Assembly (NCBI GenBank): GCA_002441525.1
Contig: DJWH01000080.1
Span: forward strand, 1-32,942
Length of the DNA stretch: 32,942 nucleotides
Source: Acholeplasmataceae bacterium UBA6235
GTDB taxonomy: Bacteria > Bacillota_I > Bacilli_A > Acholeplasmatales > UBA5453
Reading direction: 5' to 3'
Below the pieces are notes generated by a model that ran no database searches, was not told where the DNA came from, and saw nothing but the letters and a program-made list of their open reading frames with translations. Below, one piece after another: positions 14,944 to 22,882 of the stretch. A program made the translations under genes and the position numbers. Numbering within the stretch: the first letter of the stretch is position 1; the number at the start of each line of letters is the position of its first letter.

Positions 14944-16176
14944 ATGAAAAGAAGAGTTGTTGTTACAGGATTGGGACTGGTGAGTCCTTTAGGCAATACC
15001 GTTGAATCCTCCTTTCAAGCGATGATTGAAGGTAAAAACGGGATTGACTTTATTACCTTAGAAGATACCACCAACTGGAAAGTGAAACTGGCTGGTGAAG
15101 TTAAAAATTTAAACTTTGAGGATTTCATCGACCGTAAAGAAGTCAAGCGTTCAGACCGTGCGGTCTTACTCGCTTTAATCGCAGCCGATGAAGCGTATAA
15201 ACAAGCCAAACTCGAAGGTGCTGACATTGACCGCACTCGATTTGGACTATTCGTAGGTAGCGGTATTGGGGGATTAACCACCATCCAAGAAGAAGTATCT
15301 ACCTTTGCGACCCGTGGTCAAGACCGCATGTCGCCATTCTTTATTCCAAACTCCATCATCAATTTGATCGGGGCGAAGATAGGGATCAAATATCAAATTT
15401 ATGGACCAAATCTACCTCAAGTCACGGCATGTTCAGCCGCAACCAACTCGATTGGTGAAGCGTTCCGTTATATCCGTGATGGGTATTTAGACATCGCCAT
15501 GACCGGTGGCGCAGAAGCCCCAGTGAATGGCATTGGTGTCGGTGGATTCGCCGCGATGAAAGCCTTAAATACCTCAAACAATCCAGACCGTGCATCGATT
15601 CCATTTGACGCAGAACGCAGTGGGTTTGTGATTGCTGAAGGCGCAGGCATCATCATGCTAGAATCGTATGACCACGCCATTAAACGAGGTGCACCGATTC
15701 TCGCCGAAATGGTGGGTTATGGGTCTTCAACCGATGCATTCCATATGACATCACCAGATGAAGAAGCCAGAGGGATTACCCTATGTTTAAAACAAGCCCT
15801 TCAAGATGCGGGTATTGAACCAAAAGATGTGGGTTACATCAATGCCCACGGCACATCGACTGTTTTGAATGATAAGTTCGAAACGATGGGCATTAAAAAA
15901 GCCTTTGGACCAGCGGCGTATGATGTCAACATCTCATCGACCAAATCGATGACTGGACATGCGCTTGGTGCTGCGGGTGCGATTGAAACCATCGCTGTGA
16001 TCAAAGCCTTACAAACGGGTATCATTCCACCAACCATCCATTATGAAAAACCAGACCCGGATTGTGACCTCAATTACACACCGAATGTGGCTGTGAAGCG
16101 AGATATCCAATACGGTATGAACGTCAATATTGGTTTTGGTGGTCAAAACGCTGCCATCATCTTTAAAAAGGTGTAG
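14944..16176 (+). CDS. fabF: Beta-ketoacyl-ACP synthase II
   Basis: FabF of 410 residues, the condensing enzyme of chain elongation. The Cys-His-His triad is C163 (TACSAATNSIG), H302 (NAHGTST) and H339 (SMTGHALGAAG). RRVVVTGLGLVSPLG opens the protein and NIGFGGQNAAIIFKK closes it, as usual. It follows fabG with no intergenic base. No fabB- or fabA-like second synthase or isomerase is present, so nothing in this cluster would make unsaturated fatty acids. Confidence 0.95.
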   Translation: MKRRVVVTGLGLVSPLGNTVESSFQAMIEGKNGIDFITLEDTTNWKVKLAGEVKNLNFEDFIDRKEVKRSDRAVLLALIAADEAYKQAKLEGADIDRTRFGLFVGSGIGGLTTIQEEVSTFATRGQDRMSPFFIPNSIINLIGAKIGIKYQIYGPNLPQVTACSAATNSIGEAFRYIRDGYLDIAMTGGAEAPVNGIGVGGFAAMKALNTSNNPDRASIPFDAERSGFVIAEGAGIIMLESYDHAIKRGAPILAEMVGYGSSTDAFHMTSPDEEARGITLCLKQALQDAGIEPKDVGYINAHGTSTVLNDKFETMGIKKAFGPAAYDVNISSTKSMTGHALGAAGAIETIAVIKALQTGIIPPTIHYEKPDPDCDLNYTPNVAVKRDIQYGMNVNIGFGGQNAAIIFKKV

Positions 16177-16178
16177 AC

Positions 16179-16604
16179 ATGCTCAATCAAGAACAAATCA
16201 AACAAATATTACCGCATCGTGACCCATTTTTGATGATCGATGAAATCACGCTTTTAGAACCCCTTAAAAAAGCTATTGGTGTTAAACATGTCAAACTGAC
16301 TGAAGACTATTTTAGAGGTCATTTCCCCTCTAAACCAGTGATGCCTGGGGTCCTCATCATTGAGTCCTTAGCACAAGTCGGTGCCGTCGCGTTGTTATCT
16401 TCTGAAAGCTATCAAGGCAAAATCGCGTTTTTCACTGGTATTGAATCCGCGAAATTTAGAAAAAGTGTCTTACCAGGCGATGAACTCGTCTTAGAATGCG
16501 AAATCACGAAAGTCCGTGGACCGTTCGGTTTTGGGTCCGGCAAAGCGTATGTGAATGGTGAACTGGTATGTGAAGCCAACATCTCATTCGCTGTAGGCAA
16601 TTGA
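16179..16604 (+). CDS. fabZ: 3-hydroxyacyl-ACP dehydratase
   Basis: FabZ of 141 residues, a hot-dog-fold dehydratase. It has LPHRDPFLMIDE (11-22), the catalytic His H48 in RGHFPSKPVMPG and Glu E62 in LIIESLAQVGA. Preceded by AAGGTG. The stop TGA overlaps the birA ATG (TGATG), a clean example that UGA terminates translation here. Confidence 0.95.
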   Translation: MLNQEQIKQILPHRDPFLMIDEITLLEPLKKAIGVKHVKLTEDYFRGHFPSKPVMPGVLIIESLAQVGAVALLSSESYQGKIAFFTGIESAKFRKSVLPGDELVLECEITKVRGPFGFGSGKAYVNGELVCEANISFAVGN

Positions 16605-17119
16605 TGAGCTATACCATTTTAGAATACAAGACACTCGATTCTACCAATACATTTTTAAAAACCCATTACGAAGCCTTATCGCATTTAACGATCGTGAGAA
16701 CCCGTCACCAAACGGCCGGTCGTGGTCAGTTTGATCGCACATGGTCATCGAAACCCAATGACAACATCCTGTGTTCCATCCTGTTAAAGGATATCGCACT
16801 GGATAAAGTCGAGTTTCATAAAAAATGGGTAGAACAAGGGCTCATTCGATACCTTCAAAACCAAGGTTTAAGCGTCACCTTCAAAGCTCCCAATGATCTC
16901 TATATTGGGACAAAGAAGATTTGTGGCATATTGACCGAATCCAAAAGCGATGCTCAACGCTTCAATTATGTGATCATCGGATTTGGACTCAATGTCAATC
17001 AAACCGACTTTGAAGGCTTAAATGCGACATCCATGGCTTTAGAATTAAAACATAATCTCGATGTAGATGGCGTGTTTGAATCGCTCATTCAATCCTTACT
17101 ATCTACCTATGGTGACTAA
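16604..17119 (+). CDS. birA: Biotin--[acetyl-CoA-carboxylase] ligase, catalytic core only
   Basis: Biotin protein ligase of 171 residues that would attach biotin to K116 of AccB. It starts directly with the catalytic fold: EYKTLDSTNTFLK, the biotin/AMP loop AGRGQFDRTWSS (GRGRxGRxW family motif), KAPNDLYIGTKKICGIL (family KWPND...KxxGIL) and IGFGLNVNQ. It has no N-terminal helix-turn-helix, so it should not repress bio genes. It also lacks most of the C-terminal SH3-like domain of longer BirA proteins. The Trp of KWPND is Ala here, a mild departure. A TTG at 16601 is in frame, but the ATG overlapping the fabZ stop is preferred. Confidence 0.9.
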   Translation: MSYTILEYKTLDSTNTFLKTHYEALSHLTIVRTRHQTAGRGQFDRTWSSKPNDNILCSILLKDIALDKVEFHKKWVEQGLIRYLQNQGLSVTFKAPNDLYIGTKKICGILTESKSDAQRFNYVIIGFGLNVNQTDFEGLNATSMALELKHNLDVDGVFESLIQSLLSTYGD

Positions 17120-17120
17120 A

Positions 17121-17657
17121 ATGACGAAGCTCAACCATTGGATCAAAATAGCCGCGATGACGGCTATTTTATGCATATCTGTATATTTGGTACCACCCAT
17201 CATCGTATTTGGTGGGGTACCGTTAACCATTCAAACATTCATCATTTTCTTAATTGCCTATTTGTTTACACCCAAAGATGCGTTATGGACATTGAGTCTG
17301 TACATCCTCATTGGTGTGATGGGTTTACCCGTTTTTTCTGGTGGTAGTAGTGGTTTAACCGCTCTGCTTGGACCCACAGGTGGGTTTTTGATGATGTTTC
17401 CCTTAATAGCTTATTTGATTGCTAGATTTAAATCGAAAGACAAACACATGGCTGTGGATTTACTTGTATCATTCGGATTTGGGATTGTGTTATTATACGC
17501 TGTCTCAGCCATTTGGTTATCCTATGTTCTATCCATGTCCTATATTCAAGGCATCACCCTATTACTTCCATTTGTGCCATTAGACATCTTAAAAGTGGTC
17601 ATCGCACATACTGTGTACCAAAAAATGCCATCCGTATACGAACTATCTACACATTAG
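17121..17657 (+). CDS. bioY: BioY, biotin-specific S-component of an ECF transporter
   Basis: Membrane protein of 178 residues with about six helices and the BioY hallmarks: PPIIVFGGVPLTIQTFIIF at about residues 25-43, GLTALLGPTGGFLMMFPL and a C-terminal PFVPLDILKVVIA helix. It binds biotin at the membrane and normally works with EcfA, EcfA' and EcfT, which are not in this window. The start at 17121 lies 1 nt after the birA stop with GGTGA 5 nt upstream; in-frame ATGs at 17067 and 17109 lie within birA. Its place after birA ties biotin import and attachment to the carboxylase operon, and suggests biotin auxotrophy (inference). Confidence 0.93.
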   Translation: MTKLNHWIKIAAMTAILCISVYLVPPIIVFGGVPLTIQTFIIFLIAYLFTPKDALWTLSLYILIGVMGLPVFSGGSSGLTALLGPTGGFLMMFPLIAYLIARFKSKDKHMAVDLLVSFGFGIVLLYAVSAIWLSYVLSMSYIQGITLLLPFVPLDILKVVIAHTVYQKMPSVYELSTH

Positions 17658-17682
17658 GGCAACCCCCAATAAAGGAACAGTA

Positions 17683-19098
17683 ATGACTAAATTTTTACCT
17701 AAAATCATCCAAGGTGGGATGGGTGTGGGCGTGAGTTCGACAAAACTCGCCAATACCGTATCACGCGCTGGACAACTCGGTGTGGTCTCAGGGACAGCAC
17801 TCGGTTTGACCTTCGCTCGAAGACTCATGCAAAAAGGCAATGAAGTCTATTTAGAAGCGATGAACCATTTCCCTTTTAAAAAAGTGATTGAAAAGATCAA
17901 AGCGAAGTTTTCAGTTAAAAATGATCAAGATCCGTTCAAAATGGTTGAAATGCCGACCATTCATCCTTCAGAAGATTTGAATGAACTCATCGTGGTAGCG
18001 AACTTTGTTGAAGTTCATTTAGCCAAAAAAGGTCACAACGGTGTCGTTGGCATAAACTTTTTAGAGAAAATCCAATTTCCTACTTTAGCATCCATTTACG
18101 GGGCTATTTTAGCCGGTGTGGATTATATTTTGATGGGTGCTGGTATTCCGCATAGAATTCCGGATGTGATTAAAAAACTAATCAACCATGAAGACGCGAG
18201 TCTACCGATTAAGGTTGCCAATGAACAACAAAATGACATTGAACTATCGACTTTTTCACCCAAAGCATTCGCCCAAGATGAAGCGTTGCCTGAACTCACC
18301 AAACCACAATTCTTAGCCATCATTGGGTCTCATACGTTGGCCAATTACTTGATGAAAAGTGAATTTGGTTCACCTGACGGATTCGTGGTGGAATTACCTG
18401 TGGCTGGTGGTCACAATGCACCACCTCGTGGTAATTACGCACTCACTGAGTCTGGTGAACCGATTTATGGTGCGCGTGATGTGGTTGATTTTGAAGCCTT
18501 AAAAGCCATCAACAAGCCGTTTTGGTTGGCTGGTGGGTTTGGTAATCCTGAAGGTCTTCAAAAAGCCTTATCTCTAGGTGCAGTCGGCATTCAAGTGGGT
18601 ACAGCCTTCGCCTTTTCCAATGAATCGGGCTTTGAAGCTACTTTAAAACAACGCGTGTTACGTCAGGTGACTGAGGGTAAGGTTCGTGTTAAAACCGACA
18701 TTAAAGCCTCTCCAACCGGGTTCCCATTTAAAGTGGCAAACATTGAAGGTACATTATCAGAAGATGATACATACACATCGAGAAAACGTGTGTGTGATTT
18801 AGGGTATTTGCGTGAAGCATACCGTAAAGATAATGGCTCCATTGGCTATCGATGCCCATCTGAACCGGTTGAAGATTATGTCCGTAAAGGTGGCAAAGTC
18901 GAAGATACCTTTGGTCGTAAATGTCTATGCAATGGTTTAGTAGCCGGTATTGGTTTAGGTCAAAAACGCAAAGATGGTCATGATGAATTACCTCTAGTTA
19001 CCTCAGGGGATGATTTGTTATTTTTAGGACCACTTGTTGATCTTGAATCGTATAGTTATTCAGCTGTAGATGTGTTGAACTATTTATTAAATACATAA
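17683..19098 (+). CDS. Nitronate monooxygenase/FabK-superfamily flavoprotein with Cys-containing C-terminal domain
   Basis: Protein of 471 residues. Its core is an NPD/2-nitropropane dioxygenase-type FMN TIM barrel: IIQGGMGVGVSS (8-19), VAGGHNAPPRG with H244 at the position of the active-site His, LAGGFGNPEGLQKAL and GAVGIQVGTAFAF for flavin phosphate binding. A distinct C-terminal part (about 365-430) contains four cysteines (C371, C391, C414, C416) that might bind metal or form disulfides. The length and layout recall the larger PfaD-type/NPD proteins rather than FabK. It follows bioY by 25 nt with AAAGGA 6 nt before the ATG, and it ends the acc-fab operon. A role as a second enoyl reductase or in lipid-related redox is plausible but unproven. 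Confidence 0.8.
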   Translation: MTKFLPKIIQGGMGVGVSSTKLANTVSRAGQLGVVSGTALGLTFARRLMQKGNEVYLEAMNHFPFKKVIEKIKAKFSVKNDQDPFKMVEMPTIHPSEDLNELIVVANFVEVHLAKKGHNGVVGINFLEKIQFPTLASIYGAILAGVDYILMGAGIPHRIPDVIKKLINHEDASLPIKVANEQQNDIELSTFSPKAFAQDEALPELTKPQFLAIIGSHTLANYLMKSEFGSPDGFVVELPVAGGHNAPPRGNYALTESGEPIYGARDVVDFEALKAINKPFWLAGGFGNPEGLQKALSLGAVGIQVGTAFAFSNESGFEATLKQRVLRQVTEGKVRVKTDIKASPTGFPFKVANIEGTLSEDDTYTSRKRVCDLGYLREAYRKDNGSIGYRCPSEPVEDYVRKGGKVEDTFGRKCLCNGLVAGIGLGQKRKDGHDELPLVTSGDDLLFLGPLVDLESYSYSAVDVLNYLLNT

Positions 19099-19100
19099 AT

Positions 19101-19140
19101 AAGCAAACCAATCCGAACCCGCGGATTGGTTTTATGCTTT
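19101..19140 (+). terminator. Terminator of the acc-fab operon
   Basis: An 11-bp perfect stem AAACCAATCCG (19105-19115) / CGGATTGGTTT (19122-19132) with a 6-nt loop, extended by AAGC/GCTT further out. The T-tract is short and interrupted (TTTTATGCTTT), but position and stem strength support termination. Confidence 0.8.
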
Positions 19141-19147
19141 CTATGGG

Positions 19148-19176
19148 TTTACATACCTTTCGATAACAGTTATAAT
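19148..19176 (+). promoter_or_regulatory. Sigma-A-type promoter of the GH3 gene
   Basis: TTTACA (19148-19153) and a perfect TATAAT (19171-19176) with a 17-bp spacer. An upstream in-frame ATG at 19175 falls inside the -10 box, which excludes it as the protein start. The 5' UTR would be about 60 nt. Confidence 0.85.
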
Positions 19177-19243
19177 GGTTTTGGATGTTTGTGAAATCGG
19201 TTTCCTAAACACAAACGATACGATTCAAAATTTGGGAGGATGT

Positions 19244-21073
19244 ATGAAAAAGATTATCAATTTGGTTCAAGTGATTTTATTATTGGTTGTATTGATGGCC
19301 TGTACCAACCAAAGCCCTAAAGTCATTGATGGACCTGAAGATTTTGACACCATCGAAGAAAAAGTCGAGTGGTGGATTGCTAATTTGACCTTAGATGAAA
19401 AAGCAGGTCAAATGATTCAAGCAGAAAGAATCAATAACAATAACGGGATCTCTGTCGATGACGCAAGAAGACTCAACATCGGTTCTGTTTTAAATGGGGG
19501 TGGGAATGTGCCTGCAACCAACAATGTACCGAGTTGGTACTTGATGTATCAATCGTATTATCAAGCCTCGATTACCAGTTCTTCAGGTATCCCATTGATT
19601 TATGGGGTAGATGCGGTGCATGGTCATGGGAACTTACAAAACGCGACGATTTTCCCACACAACATTGGGTTAGCTGCTGCGAACAACCCAGAGCTTATGA
19701 GAGCGATTGGTGAAGTTACGGCGTATGAAATCGCACAAACTGGATTAACGTATAATTTTTCGCCTTCACTTGGTATCATTAAAGACAAAAGATGGGGTAG
19801 AACCTATGAAACCTTTGGTGAAAACCCTGCCGTTCCAATGAATTTGATTGGACCTTACATTGAAGGCTTACAAACCTATGGGATCGCAGCCTCTGCGAAA
19901 CACTTTGTGGGTGATGGATACACCACGTATGGGACGGGTTTAGGCGGTAAATTAGACCGCGGAAACGCGACGATTACACTCGATGATTTAGAGAATATCC
20001 ATTTACCGTTATACCGTGAAGCCATTGAAGCTGGGGTTAAAACCATCATGGTTTCTTATAGCAGTTTAAATGGATTACAAATGCATGAGAATGCCCACAT
20101 GATAACCGATGTTTTAAAAGGTGAAATGGGCTTTAAGGGGTTTGTTATATCGGATTATAACGGGATTGATAACATTGCAGAAAATGGTTTTGAACAGAAA
20201 GTGGCTGCAGCCATCAATGCAGGCATCGATATGTTGATGCAACCCCATAATTTTGAAGACACCATCGCAGCGATCAAAATCGGTGTTCAAACCGGTGATA
20301 TCCCAATGGCACGCATCGATGACGCGGTATCGCGTATATTAACCGTAAAATATGAATTGGGTTTATTTGAAACTAAAGAACGACTTGCAGCGGATTTAAG
20401 AAACGCCGAGAGTTTAGCAGTCGCGAGACAAGCGGTGAGAGAATCCTTAGTCTTATTAAAAAATGATCAAAACGTATTACCATTATCCAAAGATATGAAT
20501 CTATTGGTGGTAGGTCAAGGGTCAAACAACATCGGTATCCAATCTGGTGGCTGGACCATGACTTGGCAAGGCAGTGACAACTTAAATATTGCTGGCACTT
20601 CCATATTAAAAGCGTTTAGGGAATCCACTTCTGGACAAATCTATACGAATATGGCCGATGTCGATAAAGCAGATGCGATTGTCTTGGTGTTATCCGAAAG
20701 ACCACACGCTGAAATGATGGGTGATTCCGTAGGATTATCCTTAATCGACGATACAGGCTACCCTCAAAACCTCACTTGGATTAACCAAGTCAAAAACACA
20801 GGTAAGCCAGTCATCGCCATTATGTTGTCATCCAAACCACTCTTAGTGACAGATTACATTGACGGGTTCGATGCGTTTGTCATGGCATTCCTACCGGGCA
20901 CTGAAGGGGCAGGGATTACCGATGTCTTATATGGGGATTATAACTTTGTTGGGAAACTCCCTTATACCTATCCACTCAATGCGTCACAAGCAGCAGATAC
21001 GATGTTAAATCCAAATTATAACCCTGAAGATTATCTGTTCCCATATGGGTATGGGTTAACCTATGCCAATTAA
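19244..21073 (+). CDS. Glycoside hydrolase family 3 lipoprotein (beta-glucosidase/exoglucanase-like)
   Basis: Exported enzyme of 609 residues. It has a type II signal peptide with lipobox LMAC (acylated C20), then the GH3 (alpha/beta) barrel. GVDAVHGHGN (121-130), KDKRWGRTYETFGENP (180-195), AKHFVGDG (218-225) and the nucleophile D304 in VISDYNGID are visible. The second alpha/beta domain (about 400-609) carries SERPHAEMMGD, where E490 matches the acid/base Glu of barley exo-beta-glucanase ExoI. Closest in look to ExoI-type broad-specificity exo-beta-glucosidases. It should hydrolyse beta-linked oligosaccharides at the cell surface. GGGAGGA precedes the ATG. It stands alone between its own promoter and terminator. 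Confidence 0.92.
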   Translation: MKKIINLVQVILLLVVLMACTNQSPKVIDGPEDFDTIEEKVEWWIANLTLDEKAGQMIQAERINNNNGISVDDARRLNIGSVLNGGGNVPATNNVPSWYLMYQSYYQASITSSSGIPLIYGVDAVHGHGNLQNATIFPHNIGLAAANNPELMRAIGEVTAYEIAQTGLTYNFSPSLGIIKDKRWGRTYETFGENPAVPMNLIGPYIEGLQTYGIAASAKHFVGDGYTTYGTGLGGKLDRGNATITLDDLENIHLPLYREAIEAGVKTIMVSYSSLNGLQMHENAHMITDVLKGEMGFKGFVISDYNGIDNIAENGFEQKVAAAINAGIDMLMQPHNFEDTIAAIKIGVQTGDIPMARIDDAVSRILTVKYELGLFETKERLAADLRNAESLAVARQAVRESLVLLKNDQNVLPLSKDMNLLVVGQGSNNIGIQSGGWTMTWQGSDNLNIAGTSILKAFRESTSGQIYTNMADVDKADAIVLVLSERPHAEMMGDSVGLSLIDDTGYPQNLTWINQVKNTGKPVIAIMLSSKPLLVTDYIDGFDAFVMAFLPGTEGAGITDVLYGDYNFVGKLPYTYPLNASQAADTMLNPNYNPEDYLFPYGYGLTYAN

Positions 21074-21094
21074 ACCATTTTATAATCATTCTAA

Positions 21095-21121
21095 AGAGTC
21101 CGAATAATCGGACTTTTTTGT
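21095..21121 (+). terminator. Rho-independent terminator after the GH3 gene
   Basis: AGTCCG (21097-21102) and CGGACT (21109-21114) pair around AATAAT, followed by TTTTT. It lies about 20 nt after the stop codon. Confidence 0.9.
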
Positions 21122-21221
21122 TCTATTTATCATCGTTTTTTGGCGTTATTATGATGAAACCGTTATCATTGTAATTATATGTAAAACTTCTAAATTAGTG
21201 TCTATTATTTACTATATCTTA

Positions 21222-21230
21222 TGATACAAT
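21222..21230 (+). promoter_or_regulatory. Extended -10 promoter of the hydrogenase operon
   Basis: TGATACAAT is an extended -10 element (TG-N-TACAAT). The -35 region 17 bp upstream is poor, which extended -10 promoters tolerate. Transcription would start near 21237, about 28 nt before hydC. Confidence 0.55.
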
Positions 21231-21235
21231 GAGGG

Positions 21236-21256
21236 TGTAATTTACGATACATTACA
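21236..21256 (+). promoter_or_regulatory. Inverted repeat over the hydrogenase operon start site
   Basis: TGTAAT (21236-21241) and ATTACA (21251-21256) form a 6-bp inverted repeat with a 9-bp spacer at the predicted transcription start, running into the AGGAG ribosome binding site. Candidate operator, or a hairpin that could mask the ribosome binding site. It does not match the Rex consensus (TTGTGA-N6-TCACAA). Confidence 0.4.
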
Positions 21257-21264
21257 GGAGAAAA

Positions 21265-21762
21265 ATGAATATGAAAGACCACATTTGTCAAGAAAAGCTC
21301 AACCTTTTTTATGCTAGAATGGCGGAAAACAAGCAAAAACCGGGACCGCTCATGCCAACACTGCATGATGCGCAATCGATTTTCGGTTATATTCCTTTAA
21401 CCATTCAAAAGATCATTTCTGAAGAACTTGGTGAAAGCATCGCCAAGATCAATGGTGTTGTCACCTTTTATGGCAACTTTTCTGTTACACCTAAAGGCGA
21501 ACATACCGTTTCTGTTTGCTTAGGCACCGCTTGTTATGTCAGGGGTTCTAAGAACATCATGGAAACATTAGAAAACGAACTCAAAATCAAAGAAAAAGAA
21601 ACCACCCCAGATGGCGAAATCACGTTGGTGGCGACCCGTTGTATTGGTGCCTGTGGCTTAGCACCGGTTTTTTCTGTAGACGGTGCGATTCATGGGAACG
21701 CCAACGTCTCTAAGGTCAAAGACATCATCAAAGAACTCAAGGAAATCCATCATGAAGCTTAA
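21265..21762 (+). CDS. hydC: Bifurcating [FeFe] hydrogenase gamma subunit (NuoE-like, 2Fe-2S)
   Basis: Protein of 165 residues of the NuoE/HydC/HndA family, a helical N-terminus followed by a thioredoxin-like 2Fe-2S domain. Ligands C85 and C90 (VCLGTACYVRG) and C126 and C130 (RCIGACGLAP) fit the C-x4-C ... C-x3-C pattern. It passes electrons between NADH-linked flavin in HydB and the rest of the complex. AGGAG lies 4 nt before the first ATG; the second ATG (21271) is also possible. First gene of the operon. The end overlaps the next gene by 11 nt. Confidence 0.92.
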   Translation: MNMKDHICQEKLNLFYARMAENKQKPGPLMPTLHDAQSIFGYIPLTIQKIISEELGESIAKINGVVTFYGNFSVTPKGEHTVSVCLGTACYVRGSKNIMETLENELKIKEKETTPDGEITLVATRCIGACGLAPVFSVDGAIHGNANVSKVKDIIKELKEIHHEA

Positions 21763-22135
21763 TGAACTCATGGGTTTGATGGCGGCGAAAAGCTATACAC
21801 CATCTCTGATGAAAGACAAAGAAATCAACTTTGCTTTTTGTTCCGATTTGATGAGCGATGCCTTGGTCATCATGAATTCAGTGAAAGACCCAACCATCCT
21901 CGAACATACCATCCTAATCACCGGATTGGCCACACAACAATCGATTCGAACTGCAGAGATGCTCGATGTCGATGTGGTTTTATTGGTCAGAGGTAAAATT
22001 CCCTCTGAAAAAGTGATTTTACTGGCACATGAAGCGCAAGTGATGTTGTTATCAACCGAAACCACGATGTTCAATGCGAGTGGGATTTTGTTTGAAAAAG
22101 GCATCCGCGGCGTTAAATATAACATCCAATGGTAA
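21752..22135 (+). CDS. DRTGG-domain-like protein (first) of the hydrogenase operon
   Basis: Small soluble protein of 127 residues. After a helical N-terminus (MKLNELMGLMAAKSY) it shows the alternating strand-helix pattern of DRTGG domains: NFAFCSDLMSDAL, ILITGLATQQSIRTAEML, DVDVVLLVRGKIPSEKVI and VMLLSTETTMFNASGI. DRTGG-type domains occur with HPr kinase-like and CBS proteins and probably sense a ligand; none has a catalytic motif. The literal DRTGG string is absent. An in-frame ATG at 21683 lies deep in hydC; the start at 21752, with AAGGAA 7 nt upstream, is preferred. It overlaps the next gene by 7 nt. Similar small genes accompany bifurcating hydrogenases in anaerobic Firmicutes; their function is not established to my knowledge. 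Confidence 0.7.
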   Translation: MKLNELMGLMAAKSYTPSLMKDKEINFAFCSDLMSDALVIMNSVKDPTILEHTILITGLATQQSIRTAEMLDVDVVLLVRGKIPSEKVILLAHEAQVMLLSTETTMFNASGILFEKGIRGVKYNIQW

Positions 22136-22554
22136 AAGAACATCAAATCATAGCTGGCAACTTTGATTTGGCAGGTAGGGCGTCCTCTGACCTCAAACGA
22201 CTGCTCAAATCGATGGCCACCTACCCTCGATTGTATGTCAATCGTGTCTGTTCTGCTTCCTATGAAGCTGAAATCAATATCGTCATCCACTCCGTCGGTG
22301 GGTATATGACTTATGAAGTCAGTGAAACTACGATAGAACTGAATTTTTATGACGATGGCCCTGGGATTCCAGACATCGAATTAGCGATGAAAAAAGGATA
22401 TTCAACGGCGAGTCAAATTGCCCATTTGAATGGATTTGGCGCGGGGATGGGACTCAATAATATCAAAGAGCTTTCCGACCGACTTACCATCCATTCAACC
22501 CCACGCGGGACCCACTTAAAAATGATCTTTACGATAGGTGAACGCGATGCCTAA
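22129..22554 (+). CDS. Anti-sigma-factor-type GHKL ATPase (RsbT/SpoIIAB-like) of the hydrogenase operon
   Basis: Protein of 141 residues consisting of a single HATPase domain like RsbW, RsbT and SpoIIAB. The N-box is near EAEINIVIHSVGG (46-58, N50), the G1 box is DDGPGIP (75-81; D76 would contact adenine), and the G2-type loop is GFGAGMGLNNI (102-112). No phosphoacceptor histidine domain, no membrane segment. Such ATPases switch partners (sigma factor or STAS antagonist), yet neither a sigma factor nor a STAS protein is encoded nearby. The ATG overlaps the upstream stop (ATGGTAA). Likely partners are the neighbouring DRTGG-like proteins (inference). Confidence 0.8.
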   Translation: MVKEHQIIAGNFDLAGRASSDLKRLLKSMATYPRLYVNRVCSASYEAEINIVIHSVGGYMTYEVSETTIELNFYDDGPGIPDIELAMKKGYSTASQIAHLNGFGAGMGLNNIKELSDRLTIHSTPRGTHLKMIFTIGERDA

Positions 22555-22882
22555 ATTGTCCATTCTCCTTGAAAATACACACTATACGATTTTAAACCCA
22601 AGTCTTAAAGACCGCGTTTTTACAGGGGTTTACGCGACCGATTTATTATCGACAGCGATTAAACACATGAAACCAGACATGGCACTCATCACCCTGATTT
22701 CGACCAACTCGACATTGAATCTAGCCATGATGGTGGACTTTAATATCATCATTTTGACAAAGGATGCAGAAGTAACAGAATCCTTTATCCATAAAGCGAC
22801 ATTAGAAGACATCACCTTGGTTAAAACCGATTATCTAACCCATGAAGTCATCATTGACCTGGTGAAACGAGGTCTCTTATGA
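22547..22882 (+). CDS. DRTGG-domain-like protein (second) of the hydrogenase operon
   Basis: Protein of 111 residues resembling the first DRTGG-like protein: short N-terminus, then ALITLISTNSTLNLAMMV, FNIIILTKDAEVTESFI and DITLVKTDYLTHEVIIDL, a strand-helix repeat with a TD-Y-T segment near the C-terminus. No catalytic residues recognised. An in-frame GTG at 22538 would add three residues. The ATG at 22547, with GGTG 7 nt upstream, is preferred. It overlaps the ATPase stop by 8 nt and the PHP gene by 4 nt (ATGA). The duplication of this domain around the ATPase gene suggests a hetero-complex; that is inference. Confidence 0.6.
   Translation: MPKLSILLENTHYTILNPSLKDRVFTGVYATDLLSTAIKHMKPDMALITLISTNSTLNLAMMVDFNIIILTKDAEVTESFIHKATLEDITLVKTDYLTHEVIIDLVKRGLL

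Noticed and set aside
16602..16604. Possible UGA-to-Trp recoding (Mycoplasma code)
   Set aside because: UGA ends fabZ, accC, hydB and other genes at their normal family C-termini, and conserved tryptophans are UGG, so the standard bacterial code applies.
21793..22290. 165-codon open frame on the minus strand across two hydrogenase-operon genes
   Set aside because: It is antisense to two well-supported, overlapping genes, shows no family features and lacks a ribosome binding site. Similar minus-strand frames at 3575-3991 and 5354-5662 are shadows for the same reasons.
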